A DNA stretch of 52,734 bases from Paludibacteraceae bacterium. GTDB taxonomy: Bacteria > Bacteroidota > Bacteroidia > Bacteroidales > Paludibacteraceae. The notes below the pieces were generated by a model. That model did not search any database. It was given only the letters and a program-made list of their open reading frames with translations, and was not told the origin of the DNA. Location: contig CAJOIR010000015.1 in assembly GCA_905234685.1 (NCBI GenBank), positions 1 through 52,734 of the forward strand, read 5' to 3'. A program made the translations under genes and the position numbers. This document shows, piece by piece, positions 32,679-42,723 of the stretch. The stretch's first letter is position 1; each line of letters starts with the position of its first letter.

Positions 32679-32900
32679 ATGGTATGGACATTAGAATTGG
32701 CCTCGAAGATAGAAGATGCTCCCTGGCCAGCAACAAAAGATGAGTTGCTTGATTATGCTATTCGTACAGGTGCCCCAATAGAGGTAATAGAGAATCTTCA
32801 AGAAATAGAAGACGAGGAAGAAGTGTATGAGTCGATGGAAGACTTGTGGCCAGATTATCCAAGCAAAGAGGACTTTTTCTTCAACGAAGAGGAATATTAA
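32679..32900 (+). CDS. DUF2795 family small acidic protein
   Basis: The 73-residue protein (MVWTLELASKIEDAPWPATKDELLDYAIRTG...) matches a small family found throughout Bacteroidetes and annotated DUF2795. The N-terminal half includes the conserved APWPATKDELLDYAIR segment. The C-terminal half is strongly acidic (EIEDEEEVYESMEDLWPDYP). No signal peptide, so it is cytoplasmic. Function is unknown. It is followed after 41 bp by the porP gene. Confidence 0.85.
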   Translation: MVWTLELASKIEDAPWPATKDELLDYAIRTGAPIEVIENLQEIEDEEEVYESMEDLWPDYPSKEDFFFNEEEY

Positions 32901-32941
32901 GAGCAGAGTGATTTGAAGTAGAATCGGTAGTAAAGTGTTGA

Positions 32942-33892
32942 ATGAAACGATATATTGTTCTATGTACGTTATTGGCTGTAGCGGCTGTGCTGTATGCGCA
33001 GTTTGACCCTCAGATAGGACAATATATGTATATGCCGACAGCCTTCAACCCTGCGGCGGCAGGTGAAGGAGACCTAATGAAAGTAAGCGGACTGCACCGC
33101 ATGCAGTTTACGGGCATTAAAAACGCCCCGATGACCACTTATTTCAGTTTTCAGTCTCCGTTTGTAATAGGCAAGACGCGTCATGGTGCAGGGATAAGGT
33201 TCATGAATGACCGTTACGGTCTGTTCACAAACCAGACATTGCATGTCCAATACGCTTACCGTCAGAGGCTGGGCAAGGGGTACTTGAGTGCAGGTGTAGA
33301 GTTGGGATTTGTGAGTGTGGGATTCAAAGGTGACAGTGTAAACCTGAACACACTGAAAGGCAGCGACTATCACCATGCAGACGACCAAGCAATACCCAGC
33401 GGAGCAAAGAGCGGCATGGGTTTCGATATGGGTGTAGGAGTGTACTACACATGCAATACATGGTATGCAGGAATATCGTATTCGCACCTGACGATGCCAA
33501 TGATTGAATGGGATGAATACTCAAGTGTACGACTGAAAGGTACAATGTTTGTTAGCGGCGGCTACAACTGGAGATTACGCAAGAAAGAATGGGTGCTGAA
33601 ACCAAGCATGATGGTGATGACAGATTTCTCATCATGGGATATAAACATCAGTTTCATGACGGAGTACAAGGAGAAGTATCGCTGGGGGTTGGGTTACAGA
33701 ATAGACAGTAGCGTGGCGATATTGCTGGGAATAGACATAATATCGGGGCTTCAACTTGGCTACACATACGAGTTGCCTACCTCGAAACTACTGCTTGAGA
33801 GTTATGGCTCACACGAAATATATCTTGCATACGGCTTTAACATACTGAAGCCTAAACGCACGAACAAATACAAGAGTGTGAGATATTTATAA
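32942..33892 (+). CDS. porP: PorP/SprF family T9SS outer-membrane protein
   Basis: The 316-residue protein has a short signal peptide (MKRYIVLCTLLAVAAVLYA) followed by FDPQIGQYMYMPTAFNPAAAGE, the PorP/SprF family hallmark. The remainder is alternating amphipathic strands of an outer-membrane barrel. PorP-like proteins work with the PorK/PorN ring of the T9SS. Together with gldK, gldL, gldM and gldN downstream this is the canonical order. The intergenic distances through the cluster are 23-56 bp, consistent with one operon. Confidence 0.93.
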   Translation: MKRYIVLCTLLAVAAVLYAQFDPQIGQYMYMPTAFNPAAAGEGDLMKVSGLHRMQFTGIKNAPMTTYFSFQSPFVIGKTRHGAGIRFMNDRYGLFTNQTLHVQYAYRQRLGKGYLSAGVELGFVSVGFKGDSVNLNTLKGSDYHHADDQAIPSGAKSGMGFDMGVGVYYTCNTWYAGISYSHLTMPMIEWDEYSSVRLKGTMFVSGGYNWRLRKKEWVLKPSMMVMTDFSSWDINISFMTEYKEKYRWGLGYRIDSSVAILLGIDIISGLQLGYTYELPTSKLLLESYGSHEIYLAYGFNILKPKRTNKYKSVRYL

Positions 33893-33940
33893 CGGATATA
33901 TTCACAAACAAGAATAACAAAACAAAAAAGAAAATAGAGT

Positions 33941-35287
33941 ATGAAAATCAGAAGTGTTTTGCCAATCGTGGCATTAAGTATTCTCCTTGCAGGCTGCAAC
34001 AAGCCTGCCGGTGAACTGGTTGGTGCAGGACAGAAAGGCAATTTTAAAGAGGCTAACCCCTACGGCATGGTATTCATCAAGAAAGGTTCTTTCATGATGG
34101 GTAGCAACACTCAGACAGCAATCTTCAACCAACCAGACAACCAGATAATGGTTACAGTGGATGCATTCTGGATGGATGAGACTGAGATAACCAACAACGA
34201 ATACAAACAGTTTGTGAACTGGGTACGTGACTCGATAGCCCACAAATTGCTTGTAGACGCCGGTATGACAGAATATGCCATTCAGCCAAAGGACGAAGAC
34301 TTTGACGAGGAGAACTACCTGATCAACTGGAAGAAGAAAATTCCTTGGAACAGCAAGGATGAGGAGATTGTAGAGGCACTGGAGCCGTTGTATTATTCAG
34401 ACGGAACTATCAACACCACCCGTCTGCACTACACCTATCGCTGGGTGAACTATGACGAGGCTGCCAAGCCCCAGAACCGCTTCGATGTAGCAAAAGGTCG
34501 TTATCCTGTTAATGCTACAGTACGCGTTGACACTGCATGGGTTGACGAGGACAACGTGATACACGACAGTACCGTGGTACGCTCATTGCGCGAGCCAAGC
34601 GATCTGTACACTTCAATGATTATCAATGTATATCCAGATACTATGGTCTGGGTAAGAGATTTCCAGTATGCTTACAACGAGCCTATGCTGCTGAAATACT
34701 TCTCGCACCCTGGCTTTGCAGAATACCCTGTAGTGGGCGTAACATGGGAGCAGGCACATGCATTCTGCCACTGGCGTACCAACTACTTCCTAAGTTACAG
34801 CACGGTAGATGCACAGAAATACCGTTTGCCGACAGAGGCTGAATGGGAATATGCAGCACGTGGAGGAAGAAAGATGGCAGCATATCCTTGGGGTGACAAC
34901 TATGCACGCGATGCCAAAGGCTGTTTCCTTGCCAACTTCAAGCCTTACAGAGGCAGTTATATTGATGACACCGGAACAGCAACTATGAAAGTGGCACAAT
35001 TCCGTCCGAATGACTTCGGTTTGTTTGACATGGCAGGCAATGTGGCAGAATGGACTTCAACAGCCTACAACACGGCCACCAACACCTACGTAAACGACTT
35101 GAACCCACAACTTCAGTATATGGCACGTAAAGATGACCCCGACATACTGAAGAGAAAAGTGGTGAAGGGTGGCAGCTGGAAAGACATCAGTTACTACCTG
35201 CAATGCGGTACACGCACATATGAATACCAATATGAAAGCAAACCATATATTGGGTTCCGCTGTGTAAGGTCATACGTAGGAGACTGA
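33941..35287 (+). CDS. gldK: T9SS ring lipoprotein GldK/PorK
   Basis: GldK/PorK forms, with GldN, the large periplasmic ring beneath the outer membrane in the T9SS. The 448-residue protein has a lipoprotein signal (IVALSILLAGC) and then an FGE-sulfatase/SUMF-like fold. Typical segments are YGMVFIKKGSFMMGSN near the start, FWMDETEITNNEYKQF, LPTEAEWEYAARGG, DMAGNVAEWTS and VVKGGSWKDISYYL. The family has lost the formylglycine-generating function. A Gld/Por-specific insertion occupies about residues 110-240. Confidence 0.96.
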   Translation: MKIRSVLPIVALSILLAGCNKPAGELVGAGQKGNFKEANPYGMVFIKKGSFMMGSNTQTAIFNQPDNQIMVTVDAFWMDETEITNNEYKQFVNWVRDSIAHKLLVDAGMTEYAIQPKDEDFDEENYLINWKKKIPWNSKDEEIVEALEPLYYSDGTINTTRLHYTYRWVNYDEAAKPQNRFDVAKGRYPVNATVRVDTAWVDEDNVIHDSTVVRSLREPSDLYTSMIINVYPDTMVWVRDFQYAYNEPMLLKYFSHPGFAEYPVVGVTWEQAHAFCHWRTNYFLSYSTVDAQKYRLPTEAEWEYAARGGRKMAAYPWGDNYARDAKGCFLANFKPYRGSYIDDTGTATMKVAQFRPNDFGLFDMAGNVAEWTSTAYNTATNTYVNDLNPQLQYMARKDDPDILKRKVVKGGSWKDISYYLQCGTRTYEYQYESKPYIGFRCVRSYVGD

Positions 35288-35340
35288 TAATATGCATACG
35301 GTATTAGTTTGATAACAAATAATTAAAAACATACAAAACA

Positions 35341-36246
35341 ATGGCAAATCAAAACAATTCCCAAAATCCGAAAGGTTGGGGCAAAGTAGTGGCATGGTAT
35401 GCAAGAAACGCATACATGGTAAACATAATCTATAGTGCAGGTGCATCTGTCGTAATCATAGGTGCCCTCTTCAAGATTCTTCACTGGCCGGGCGCAAGTT
35501 ACGTGCTGATGGTAGGTATGTTTACAGAGTCTTTCCTTTTTATGCTTGGTATTTTCGAGAAACCTCATGTAGTATATAACTGGGAAAACATATTTCCTCA
35601 GATAGTTGGTCATGAGAAAAAAGAGTTGTTCGCCAACGATACTCTGCCTGGAAAGAAAACCGATGCATTGGATGCTGCCATTCCTGAAGCAGAGTTGAAA
35701 GCTCTAAAAGAAGGCATCAAGAAACTCGGACAAACAGCAGAACAAGTGGCAAGCCTGGGTCAAGTAGCAGGAGCTACCGATACGCTGACCGCCAACATCA
35801 CTAAAGCAAGTGAGGCCGCCAAACAGTTTGCTAACTCGCAAGAAGCATTAGTGAAGAACTCCGAGTCGCTTGGCACAAGTTATGACGAACTTGGCAAGTC
35901 GTATCAGACAATACTTCAAGACATGGAGAACGTCATAAAAGAAACAAAGACATATGGCAAGAGCACAGAAGAGTTAAATGCTCAGATAGCTTCGCTCAAC
36001 TCAGTATATGAGCTTCAACTGAAAGAGATTAACGCGCAGGCTAATGCTTTCCGTGCACAGACAGAAAAGATAGAAGGCGTATCGGCAACAGTAGAGCAAA
36101 TGGCTCAGGAAGCAAAACAACTTCAGGCAATCACAGCAGAAACACTTGAGGCAGGCAAGCAATACCAGTCCGCTCAGCAGAAACTGGCTCAACAGGTAGC
36201 AGACCTGAACAAAGTGTATGGCAATATGCTGAATGCACTTTCATAA
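35341..36246 (+). CDS. gldL: T9SS inner-membrane motor protein GldL/PorL
   Basis: GldL forms with GldM the proton-driven motor of the T9SS. The 301-residue protein has two N-terminal membrane helices separated by FKILHWPGASY. The second helix contains the conserved Glu (MFTESFLFML), reported to be essential for energy coupling in Flavobacterium. The cytoplasmic remainder (about 110-301) is Ala/Gln/Glu-rich coiled coil with repeated heptads. It follows gldK by 53 bp and precedes gldM by 56 bp. Confidence 0.96.
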   Translation: MANQNNSQNPKGWGKVVAWYARNAYMVNIIYSAGASVVIIGALFKILHWPGASYVLMVGMFTESFLFMLGIFEKPHVVYNWENIFPQIVGHEKKELFANDTLPGKKTDALDAAIPEAELKALKEGIKKLGQTAEQVASLGQVAGATDTLTANITKASEAAKQFANSQEALVKNSESLGTSYDELGKSYQTILQDMENVIKETKTYGKSTEELNAQIASLNSVYELQLKEINAQANAFRAQTEKIEGVSATVEQMAQEAKQLQAITAETLEAGKQYQSAQQKLAQQVADLNKVYGNMLNALS

Positions 36247-36302
36247 GAAGCAGCACCTTATATAATAAATACAAATTTCAAACTACATTAACTATTTAGA
36301 GT

Positions 36303-37856
36303 ATGGGTGGAGCAAAAAACTGTCCGGAAACCCCGAGACAAAAAATGATCGGTATGATGTACCTGGTGCTGACAGCTATGTTGGCATTGAATGTCAGCAC
36401 CGACATTTTGAACGGCTTTAGACTCGTTGATGACAGCCTCCACTTCACCATTGATGCTATTGAAAGCCGTAATCAGGAAATGATGCAAGCATTCCAGATA
36501 GCGGCAGAGCAGAACGAAGCAAAGAACGGTGAGTGGTATCAAAAGGCTATACAGCTTCAGCAGAAGTCTGACAGCATATATGATTTCATACAGAACTTCA
36601 AGTATGAGATTGGTGTACTTGCAGACGGCAAAAAGAAAGCACCTTCGAAAGAAGTTGTAGGTGTAAGAACAATAGCTGCACGAGACAATCTTGACGTGAC
36701 TGCACAATACGCTATAAACGAAGGTCATGCCACAGAACTGAAAGATATGTTCGTGGCATACAGAGAGTTCCTGATCGCCTTGACCGAAGGTGAGAAAGAG
36801 GTGGAGTTCAACAAAATGTTTTCTACAAGCGGCGGAACAACCAATGACGGCGACCCTATTGATTGGGAGCATGTCATATTTGACGGCATGCCGGTGGGTG
36901 CAAGTATCACCATACTTACCAAGATGCAGAACGACATTCGTGCTGCTCAGAGTGAGATGATACAGTACCTCCGCGACCAGACTGATGCCGCCGACCTGCG
37001 TGTAAACAAAATGGAGGTATTCGTAGTACCGAACTCACGTTATGTGATTCGCGGTGGCAAATACAGTGCAAAGATAGTTCTTGCTGCCGTGGACTCTACA
37101 GCGCGTCCGGACTACTACATTGAAGGTCAGAAAATAAACGAAACCGGTATATACGAAGTTATAGCAAGCGGCTTGGGACAGAAGAAATATCATGGTGAAC
37201 TTGTGTTGCCTGCAAAGAACGAGGGAGAAGAAGATATTCGTTTCCCATTTGAGAGCGACTATAGCGTAGGCGAACCATCTGTAACTGTATCTAACACAGA
37301 ACTTAATGTGATGTATCGCGATTATCAGAACAAGTTCTCAATTTCAGTACCAGGTGTAGCAAACGACAAGGTACGCGTGAACGTAGGCAATGCTACTGCA
37401 AGCCAACGCGGCGGTCTGTGGCTCATAAAGCCAAACGGCTCCGCTAAAGAAGTGACTATATCCGTGTCAGCAGAACTTGACGGAAGAATGCAGTTGATGG
37501 GTAGTTTGTCATATCGCGTAAAAGACCTGCCTAAACCTGGTGCATACTTTAAAAGCGGTTCGACAGAATATAACGAGGGCAAGATTGCACGTAATGCGTT
37601 ACTCAACCCCCAGGCTACAGTTATTGCAAGTTACGGTTCAGAAGGTCTGCTTGACCTGCAGTATTCCATTACTTCATTCCAGTTGCAGACATCTATGGGT
37701 TACTCACAGTCGGCAGGCAACAAATTTTCGAAAGCACAACTTGACCAACTGAGCAAACTTAAACCAGGCGCAGTAGTCAACATAGTTGACATACGGGCTA
37801 AAGGCGTAGATGGCAAGGAAGTCAGACTGCGTGGTATTCCTTTGACACTCAACTAA
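36303..37856 (+). CDS. gldM: T9SS motor protein GldM/PorM
   Basis: GldM has one N-terminal membrane helix and a long periplasmic rod that transmits motion to the GldK/GldN ring. The 517-residue protein begins GGAKNCPETPRQKMIGMMYLVLTAM, exactly the family N-terminus. It continues with the helical D1 domain and several beta domains (for example VEVFVVPNSRYVIRGGKYSA). The position between gldL and gldN is canonical. Confidence 0.97.
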   Translation: MGGAKNCPETPRQKMIGMMYLVLTAMLALNVSTDILNGFRLVDDSLHFTIDAIESRNQEMMQAFQIAAEQNEAKNGEWYQKAIQLQQKSDSIYDFIQNFKYEIGVLADGKKKAPSKEVVGVRTIAARDNLDVTAQYAINEGHATELKDMFVAYREFLIALTEGEKEVEFNKMFSTSGGTTNDGDPIDWEHVIFDGMPVGASITILTKMQNDIRAAQSEMIQYLRDQTDAADLRVNKMEVFVVPNSRYVIRGGKYSAKIVLAAVDSTARPDYYIEGQKINETGIYEVIASGLGQKKYHGELVLPAKNEGEEDIRFPFESDYSVGEPSVTVSNTELNVMYRDYQNKFSISVPGVANDKVRVNVGNATASQRGGLWLIKPNGSAKEVTISVSAELDGRMQLMGSLSYRVKDLPKPGAYFKSGSTEYNEGKIARNALLNPQATVIASYGSEGLLDLQYSITSFQLQTSMGYSQSAGNKFSKAQLDQLSKLKPGAVVNIVDIRAKGVDGKEVRLRGIPLTLN

Positions 37857-37879
37857 CATGAACAAATAAATCAAACGAT

Positions 37880-38827
37880 ATGAAGAGATTAAGTTTAACA
37901 GTATGTTTGCTTGCTGGAGTATTGTTGGCAAATGCCCAGCACCAGATTTATCCTTTCTTCGATGATAAGGGTGCAGTGCGTATAGAGACGATGGAACTCA
38001 ACGATGCAGCAGATACATTGGTAAGTGTATTTCATCGTGCAGACGATATAGTGTGGTCGCGTATAGTTTACAGGGTCATTGACATGCGATACAAGCAGAA
38101 TTACCAGTTGTATTTCCCTGTACGTTATGATGATCCTCAGTACAGGAGTCTGTTCAAAGTGATAGTTGACGGTATTGTTGACGGCATGCCTATATACAGA
38201 AAAGCTCAAGACAACATCAAACCAGAGTTTAGCGAAGATAACTTTATAGGTAAGGAAGAAATCCCCACCCTTTTCATGGTGGATGACCCGACTGCAGACT
38301 ACTCGGAAGACACATGCCACTACAATGTGGAGTGCTCTGACGCCATGCTGCTTCATTATGACAAAGCCGCAGATCAGATGTCATTCCACTTCTACCCTTA
38401 TGAGAGTTTCGTTAAGAACCAGTTGAAGTATCTGATTCAGGAAATAGTGTTCTTCGACCGTCACACTTCGCGTCTGTATTCGAAGATTATTGCTATTGCA
38501 CCTCTGCAGGCAGACAAGATTTTCTCACGCGAGAACGATCAGGTAATGGCAGCAATGCATGAGTCAATATTGTTCTGGATACCATTCGATGCACTGCGTC
38601 CATATATGGCTAAGCAGTACATGATTCCACAACTCAATGACAACAAGCGCATGACTTTTGACGAGTTCTTTGCAAAGAAGCTCTACACATCCTACATTCT
38701 GGGCGACAGCAACATGTATAACCGGATGATTCTTGACTATGCCACTTCGGAAGCAGATGTCAAGAAAGAGCAACAACGCATCTTCGACGAACTCTTGAAC
38801 TTTGAGCAGGATCTTTGGGAGTATTGA
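37880..38827 (+). CDS. gldN: T9SS ring protein GldN/PorN
   Basis: GldN/PorN is the periplasmic partner of GldK. The 315-residue protein has a signal peptide (MKRLSLTVCLLAGVLLANA) and family segments such as DDIVWSRIVYRVIDMRYKQN, LFPV-like YQLYFPVRYDD, FIGKEEIPTLF and LDYATSEADVKKEQQRIFDELLNFEQDLWEY. It starts 23 bp after gldM and ends the core secretion cluster. sprA, porU/V/Q and porX/Y are not in the window. Confidence 0.95.
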   Translation: MKRLSLTVCLLAGVLLANAQHQIYPFFDDKGAVRIETMELNDAADTLVSVFHRADDIVWSRIVYRVIDMRYKQNYQLYFPVRYDDPQYRSLFKVIVDGIVDGMPIYRKAQDNIKPEFSEDNFIGKEEIPTLFMVDDPTADYSEDTCHYNVECSDAMLLHYDKAADQMSFHFYPYESFVKNQLKYLIQEIVFFDRHTSRLYSKIIAIAPLQADKIFSRENDQVMAAMHESILFWIPFDALRPYMAKQYMIPQLNDNKRMTFDEFFAKKLYTSYILGDSNMYNRMILDYATSEADVKKEQQRIFDELLNFEQDLWEY

Positions 38828-38933
38828 TATCAGCATAGTGACATTAAGCAAGAATACGGAGGATACAAACCTGCGTATTCTTGTTGTGTAAATTAAGAGG
38901 ATAACAAGCAATTGGCTTGTCTTGCAGAAGAGT

Positions 38934-39794
38934 ATGAAAAGACACCATTTTTTCAATATGTATCTTACCACCGCTATCTCGGTGGCATTGGTGTTGTTTT
39001 TGATTGGCATTGAAACCACCCTACTGATTTCAGCAAAGGAGATTATCAAACAAGTCAAAGAAAATGTTTCACTGACACTTGTGCTTAGCGACTCGGCTAC
39101 TGAAGAAGAGACACAACGTATTGACAATCTGCTGACTATTGCTCCATTCTCACGTACACACAGATACATATCAAAAGACGAAGCATTGCGTGAGCATATT
39201 GAATACCTTGGTGAAGACCCGGAGAAGTTTCTCGGCTACAATCCGTTACAGGCTTCTTTCGAAGTGTATCTTGATGCGGAATATGCTCAGTCAGACAGCA
39301 TTGCCGCTATAGAGATCACTCTCAAGACATTCCCATGTATCAACCGCATCATATATCAGAAAGACGTGGTGAATATGCTTGACAAGAATGTCAATGTGAT
39401 TTCTTATGCTCTACTCGGCGCAGCGCTGTTGCTTTTGTTTATAGCTGTGGCACTTATTGTAAACACCATACGCCTGCATGTGTATTCTAAACGTTTCCTG
39501 ATAAACACAATGAAACTTGTCGGTGCAACTCCGCACGTTATTAAGGCTCCTATTGTTAAACGTAATGTGCTTATGGGGCTGGTTGCGGGTGTGATTGCAT
39601 TACTGCTGTTGACGGGCGTGTTTGTCTATATACGTCACAGCATGGGAATTGACCTGATGCTGCTCAGTAAACAGAACATACTGATTGTGGCAGGCGTGGT
39701 GCTCGCTTCGGGCATGCTTATAACGTTATTCGCCTCTCTCTTCGCCACCAACCACTATATACGAATGAAAACAGACGATTTGTATTATATTTGA
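38934..39794 (+). CDS. ftsX: Cell division permease-like protein FtsX
   Basis: FtsX forms an ABC-transporter-like complex with FtsE that controls peptidoglycan hydrolysis at the septum. The 286-residue protein (from the ATG at 38934; an ATG four codons earlier is also possible) has the FtsX pattern: one N-terminal helix, a periplasmic loop (VKENVSLTLVLSDSA ... YISKDEALREH), then three C-terminal helices with IRLHVYSKRFLINTMKLVGA. ftsE is not adjacent, which is common in Bacteroidetes. It lies 106 bp after gldN and runs into the DUF3098 gene (17 bp gap). Confidence 0.94.
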   Translation: MKRHHFFNMYLTTAISVALVLFLIGIETTLLISAKEIIKQVKENVSLTLVLSDSATEEETQRIDNLLTIAPFSRTHRYISKDEALREHIEYLGEDPEKFLGYNPLQASFEVYLDAEYAQSDSIAAIEITLKTFPCINRIIYQKDVVNMLDKNVNVISYALLGAALLLLFIAVALIVNTIRLHVYSKRFLINTMKLVGATPHVIKAPIVKRNVLMGLVAGVIALLLLTGVFVYIRHSMGIDLMLLSKQNILIVAGVVLASGMLITLFASLFATNHYIRMKTDDLYYI

Positions 39795-39811
39795 CAAAAC
39801 AATAATAATAT

Positions 39812-40030
39812 ATGAAATCAAGTCTTCCTAAACTGAATATTTGGCTTATCATAGGCTCGTTTGTAGTAATAATATTGGGGTTTGCCCTGATGGCGGGTGC
39901 GCCGTCGGGTGCTACGGAATACAACCCTGACATATTCTCATTCCGACGCATCACGGTCGGTCCGATGATTGCATTTGCGGGCTTTGTCATGATGATTTTC
40001 GCTATACTCTACAAGCCTAAAAAGAAATAG
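39812..40030 (+). CDS. DUF3098 family small membrane protein
   Basis: The 72-residue protein has two membrane helices ([20 protein letters not shown] and [19 protein letters not shown]) joined by a short polar loop with [14 protein letters not shown], the DUF3098 signature, and a basic C-terminal PKKK. The ftsX-DUF3098-uppP order is common in Bacteroidales. Its stop overlaps the longest uppP frame by one base. Function unknown, presumably envelope-related. Confidence 0.9.
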   Translation: MKSSLPKLNIWLIIGSFVVIILGFALMAGAPSGATEYNPDIFSFRRITVGPMIAFAGFVMMIFAILYKPKKK

Positions 40031-40035
40031 TGATT

Positions 40036-40845
40036 ATGAACTGGGTAGAAGCATTGATATTAGGTGTTGTGCAAGGACTTACTGAGTTCTTGCCAGTAAG
40101 TAGCAGTGGACATCTGGAGATTGGTCAGGCTTTGCTTGGCACTGCCGGAGAAGAGAATCTGACATTTGCCGTTGTAGTGCATACAGCTACAGTTTTGTCC
40201 ACATTGGTGATTCTGTGGCATGAGGTAGCACAACTGTTTAAAGGCACTTTTACCACCATGAAATGGAATGAAGAAAAGGACTACGTGGCAAAAATACTGG
40301 TGTCTATGATTCCTGTGTTCATCATAGGAATGTTTTTTAAAGACTATGTTGAGTCATTCTTCGGACATGGTCTGTTGTTGGTGGGTATATGCTTAATGAT
40401 AACAGCTTTCCTGCTGTGGCTTAGCGAGCTCCTTTCAAAGCGGATGAAAGGTGATGGGCATGAGGTGACGTACAAAGATGCGATAATCATTGGCTGTGCA
40501 CAAGCAGTGGCAGTTCTACCTGGTCTCTCACGTTCAGGCACCACTATCGCCACGGGGTTGCTTTGTGGAGTAAAGAAAGACAAAGTTGCGCAGTTCTCGT
40601 TCCTTATGGTATTGATACCTATACTTGGAGAAGCATTTCTTGATTTGCTCAAGGCAATTAAAGACCCTGCAGAATTCTCAACTCTGCCTGCAATATCACT
40701 CATCGTAGGTTTCTTAGCGGCATTCCTGACAGGGTGTTTTGCATGCAAGTTCATGATTGAAATAGTGAAGCGACAGAAACTGATATATTTTGCCATATAT
40801 TGCGTGTGCGCAGGTTTGTTTGCAATAATATATAGTCTTGTATAG
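40036..40845 (+). CDS. uppP: Undecaprenyl-diphosphatase UppP (BacA)
   Basis: UppP recycles undecaprenyl pyrophosphate to the monophosphate carrier used in cell-wall synthesis. The 269-residue integral membrane protein shows both catalytic regions: [19 protein letters not shown] near the N-terminus and [18 protein letters not shown] in the second half. The frame also opens at 40030, but the ATG at 40036 ([10 protein letters not shown]) is the family-typical start. Its stop is immediately followed by the truB ATG with no gap, so translation is likely coupled. Confidence 0.97.
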   Translation: MNWVEALILGVVQGLTEFLPVSSSGHLEIGQALLGTAGEENLTFAVVVHTATVLSTLVILWHEVAQLFKGTFTTMKWNEEKDYVAKILVSMIPVFIIGMFFKDYVESFFGHGLLLVGICLMITAFLLWLSELLSKRMKGDGHEVTYKDAIIIGCAQAVAVLPGLSRSGTTIATGLLCGVKKDKVAQFSFLMVLIPILGEAFLDLLKAIKDPAEFSTLPAISLIVGFLAAFLTGCFACKFMIEIVKRQKLIYFAIYCVCAGLFAIIYSLV

Positions 40846-41538
40846 ATGGATTTCGTTGAAGGGGAAATACTTGCGTTTGACAAGCCATACAAGTGGACTT
40901 CGTTTGATGTAGTAGGCAAAGTGCGGTGGATGCTATGCAGAAAATTGGGAATCAAGCGCCTTAAGGTAGGCCATACAGGCACGCTTGACCCGTTGGCAAC
41001 AGGAGTAGTAGTGGTATGCACGGGTAAGAAGACAAAGATTATAGACGAACTGCAGAAGCATACCAAGGAGTATGTGGCGACGCTACAACTCGGAGCAACC
41101 ACACCAAGTTATGACCTTGAGAAACCGGTTGATGCCACATACCCTACCGAGCATATAACACGTAGCCTCATTGATTCAGTGATGCCGCGTTTCATTGGAG
41201 AAATATGGCAAGTGCCGCCTACATTCTCGGCAGTAAAGGTGGATGGGAAACGTGCTTATGCCTATGCAAGGAAAGGCGAGGAAATTGAGTTAAAGCCAAA
41301 ACTGTTGGTTATTGACGAACTGGAGATTGTAAGTTATGACGATGACAAAAAGCAATTGACGTTTAGAGTTGTATGCTCCAAAGGGACATATATCCGCGCA
41401 CTTGCAAGAGACATAGGCGAAGCATTGCATTCGGGAGCTCATCTGATTGCACTTCGCAGAACACGTGTAGGAGATATCAGAGTGGAGGACTGTCTCGACT
41501 TCGAGCACTTCACCGCTATGCTTGAAACAGAAATATGA
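40846..41538 (+). CDS. truB: tRNA pseudouridine(55) synthase TruB
   Basis: TruB makes pseudouridine 55 in the T-loop of tRNAs. The 230-residue protein has the KPYKWTSFDVVGKVR N-terminus and the catalytic segment VGHTGTLDPLATGVVV with the nucleophilic Asp. KVDGKRAYAYARKGE and CSKGTYIRALARDIGE complete the family pattern. The start directly abuts the uppP stop. Bacteroidetes TruB lacks a C-terminal PUA domain, consistent with this short length. Confidence 0.97.
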   Translation: MDFVEGEILAFDKPYKWTSFDVVGKVRWMLCRKLGIKRLKVGHTGTLDPLATGVVVVCTGKKTKIIDELQKHTKEYVATLQLGATTPSYDLEKPVDATYPTEHITRSLIDSVMPRFIGEIWQVPPTFSAVKVDGKRAYAYARKGEEIELKPKLLVIDELEIVSYDDDKKQLTFRVVCSKGTYIRALARDIGEALHSGAHLIALRRTRVGDIRVEDCLDFEHFTAMLETEI

Positions 41539-41565
41539 ATATAAACACAAGTAATCACATCATAT

Positions 41566-42636
41566 ATGAAACTCTCACAATTCAAATTCACATTACCCAA
41601 GGAACTGATTGCCCAGTACCCTGCTCAATATCGTGATGAAGCCCGCATGATGGTTCTCCATAAAAAAACAGGAGACATCGAGTTGAAGACTATCACTGAC
41701 ATGCTTGATTATTTTAATGAAGGCGACCATTTCATATTCAACGACACTAAAGTGTTTCCTGCACGTCTGTATGGTACGAAAGAACGTACTGGAGCGGCGA
41801 TAGAGGTATTCCTGCTTCGAGAACTAAACCATGAAAACAGGTATTGGGATGTGTTGGTTGATCCTGCGCGAAAAATTCGTATCGGAAACAAGATATATTT
41901 CTCAGGCGACAGTAGTATTGTTGCTGAGGTGATAGACAACACCACTTCACGCGGACGCACACTGCGTTTCCTAACTGACTACAACAATGAGGAGTTCCGT
42001 GGCAAACTCTTTGCACTTGGTCATACTCCTCTGCCCAAATACATTCACCGTGATTTGGAACACCCAGATGAGCGCGACAAAGAAGATGCTGAGCGTTATC
42101 AGACTATCTTTGCCGAGAAAGAAGGTGCTGTTGCAGTTCCGGCGACAGGACTGCACTTCTCAAAATCTATGCTTAAACGCATGGAGATTCATGGCATCAA
42201 CTGGAGTTTCGTAACTTCGCATATCGGTCTGGGCAACTTCAAGGCTATAGACGTCGAAGACCTCACCAAGCACAAGATGGATTCGGAGCACATGGAAATC
42301 AGTCAGGCAGTGGTTGACATAATAGAGCGTCTGCATGAGGAAGAGAAGCATATCTGCGCTATCGGTACAGACGTGATGCGCGTTTTGGAGACTGTAGTGG
42401 GTACCAACGGTCATGTGAAAGCATATTCAGGCTGGACAAACAAGTTCATATTCCCGCCGTATGAATTCACTGTTGCAAACACTATGCTTGCCAATCTGTA
42501 TCTGCCTCTCTCAACACAGATAATGCATGTAGCTGCCTTTGGTGGTTATGAGAATGTCATGCATGCATACGAAATGGCTATTAAGGAGGAATTCCGCTTT
42601 GGCGACTATGGTGACGCCATGCTCATTGTGGATTGA
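41566..42636 (+). CDS. queA: S-adenosylmethionine:tRNA ribosyltransferase-isomerase QueA
   Basis: QueA transfers and isomerises the ribosyl moiety of SAM to form epoxyqueuosine in tRNA. The 356-residue protein has typical segments: [72 protein letters not shown] and [11 protein letters not shown]. It lies 28 bp downstream of truB. Both act on tRNA, so the uppP-truB-queA group probably forms a housekeeping operon. Confidence 0.97.
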   Translation: MKLSQFKFTLPKELIAQYPAQYRDEARMMVLHKKTGDIELKTITDMLDYFNEGDHFIFNDTKVFPARLYGTKERTGAAIEVFLLRELNHENRYWDVLVDPARKIRIGNKIYFSGDSSIVAEVIDNTTSRGRTLRFLTDYNNEEFRGKLFALGHTPLPKYIHRDLEHPDERDKEDAERYQTIFAEKEGAVAVPATGLHFSKSMLKRMEIHGINWSFVTSHIGLGNFKAIDVEDLTKHKMDSEHMEISQAVVDIIERLHEEEKHICAIGTDVMRVLETVVGTNGHVKAYSGWTNKFIFPPYEFTVANTMLANLYLPLSTQIMHVAAFGGYENVMHAYEMAIKEEFRFGDYGDAMLIVD

Positions 42637-42723
42637 GAAAACACCATATACCATCGCAGAAGATGGACGGCGCAAAACACCACAATTTTCTGCTTTTTGT
42701 TTTCTGGCACAAAATTACTTAAT

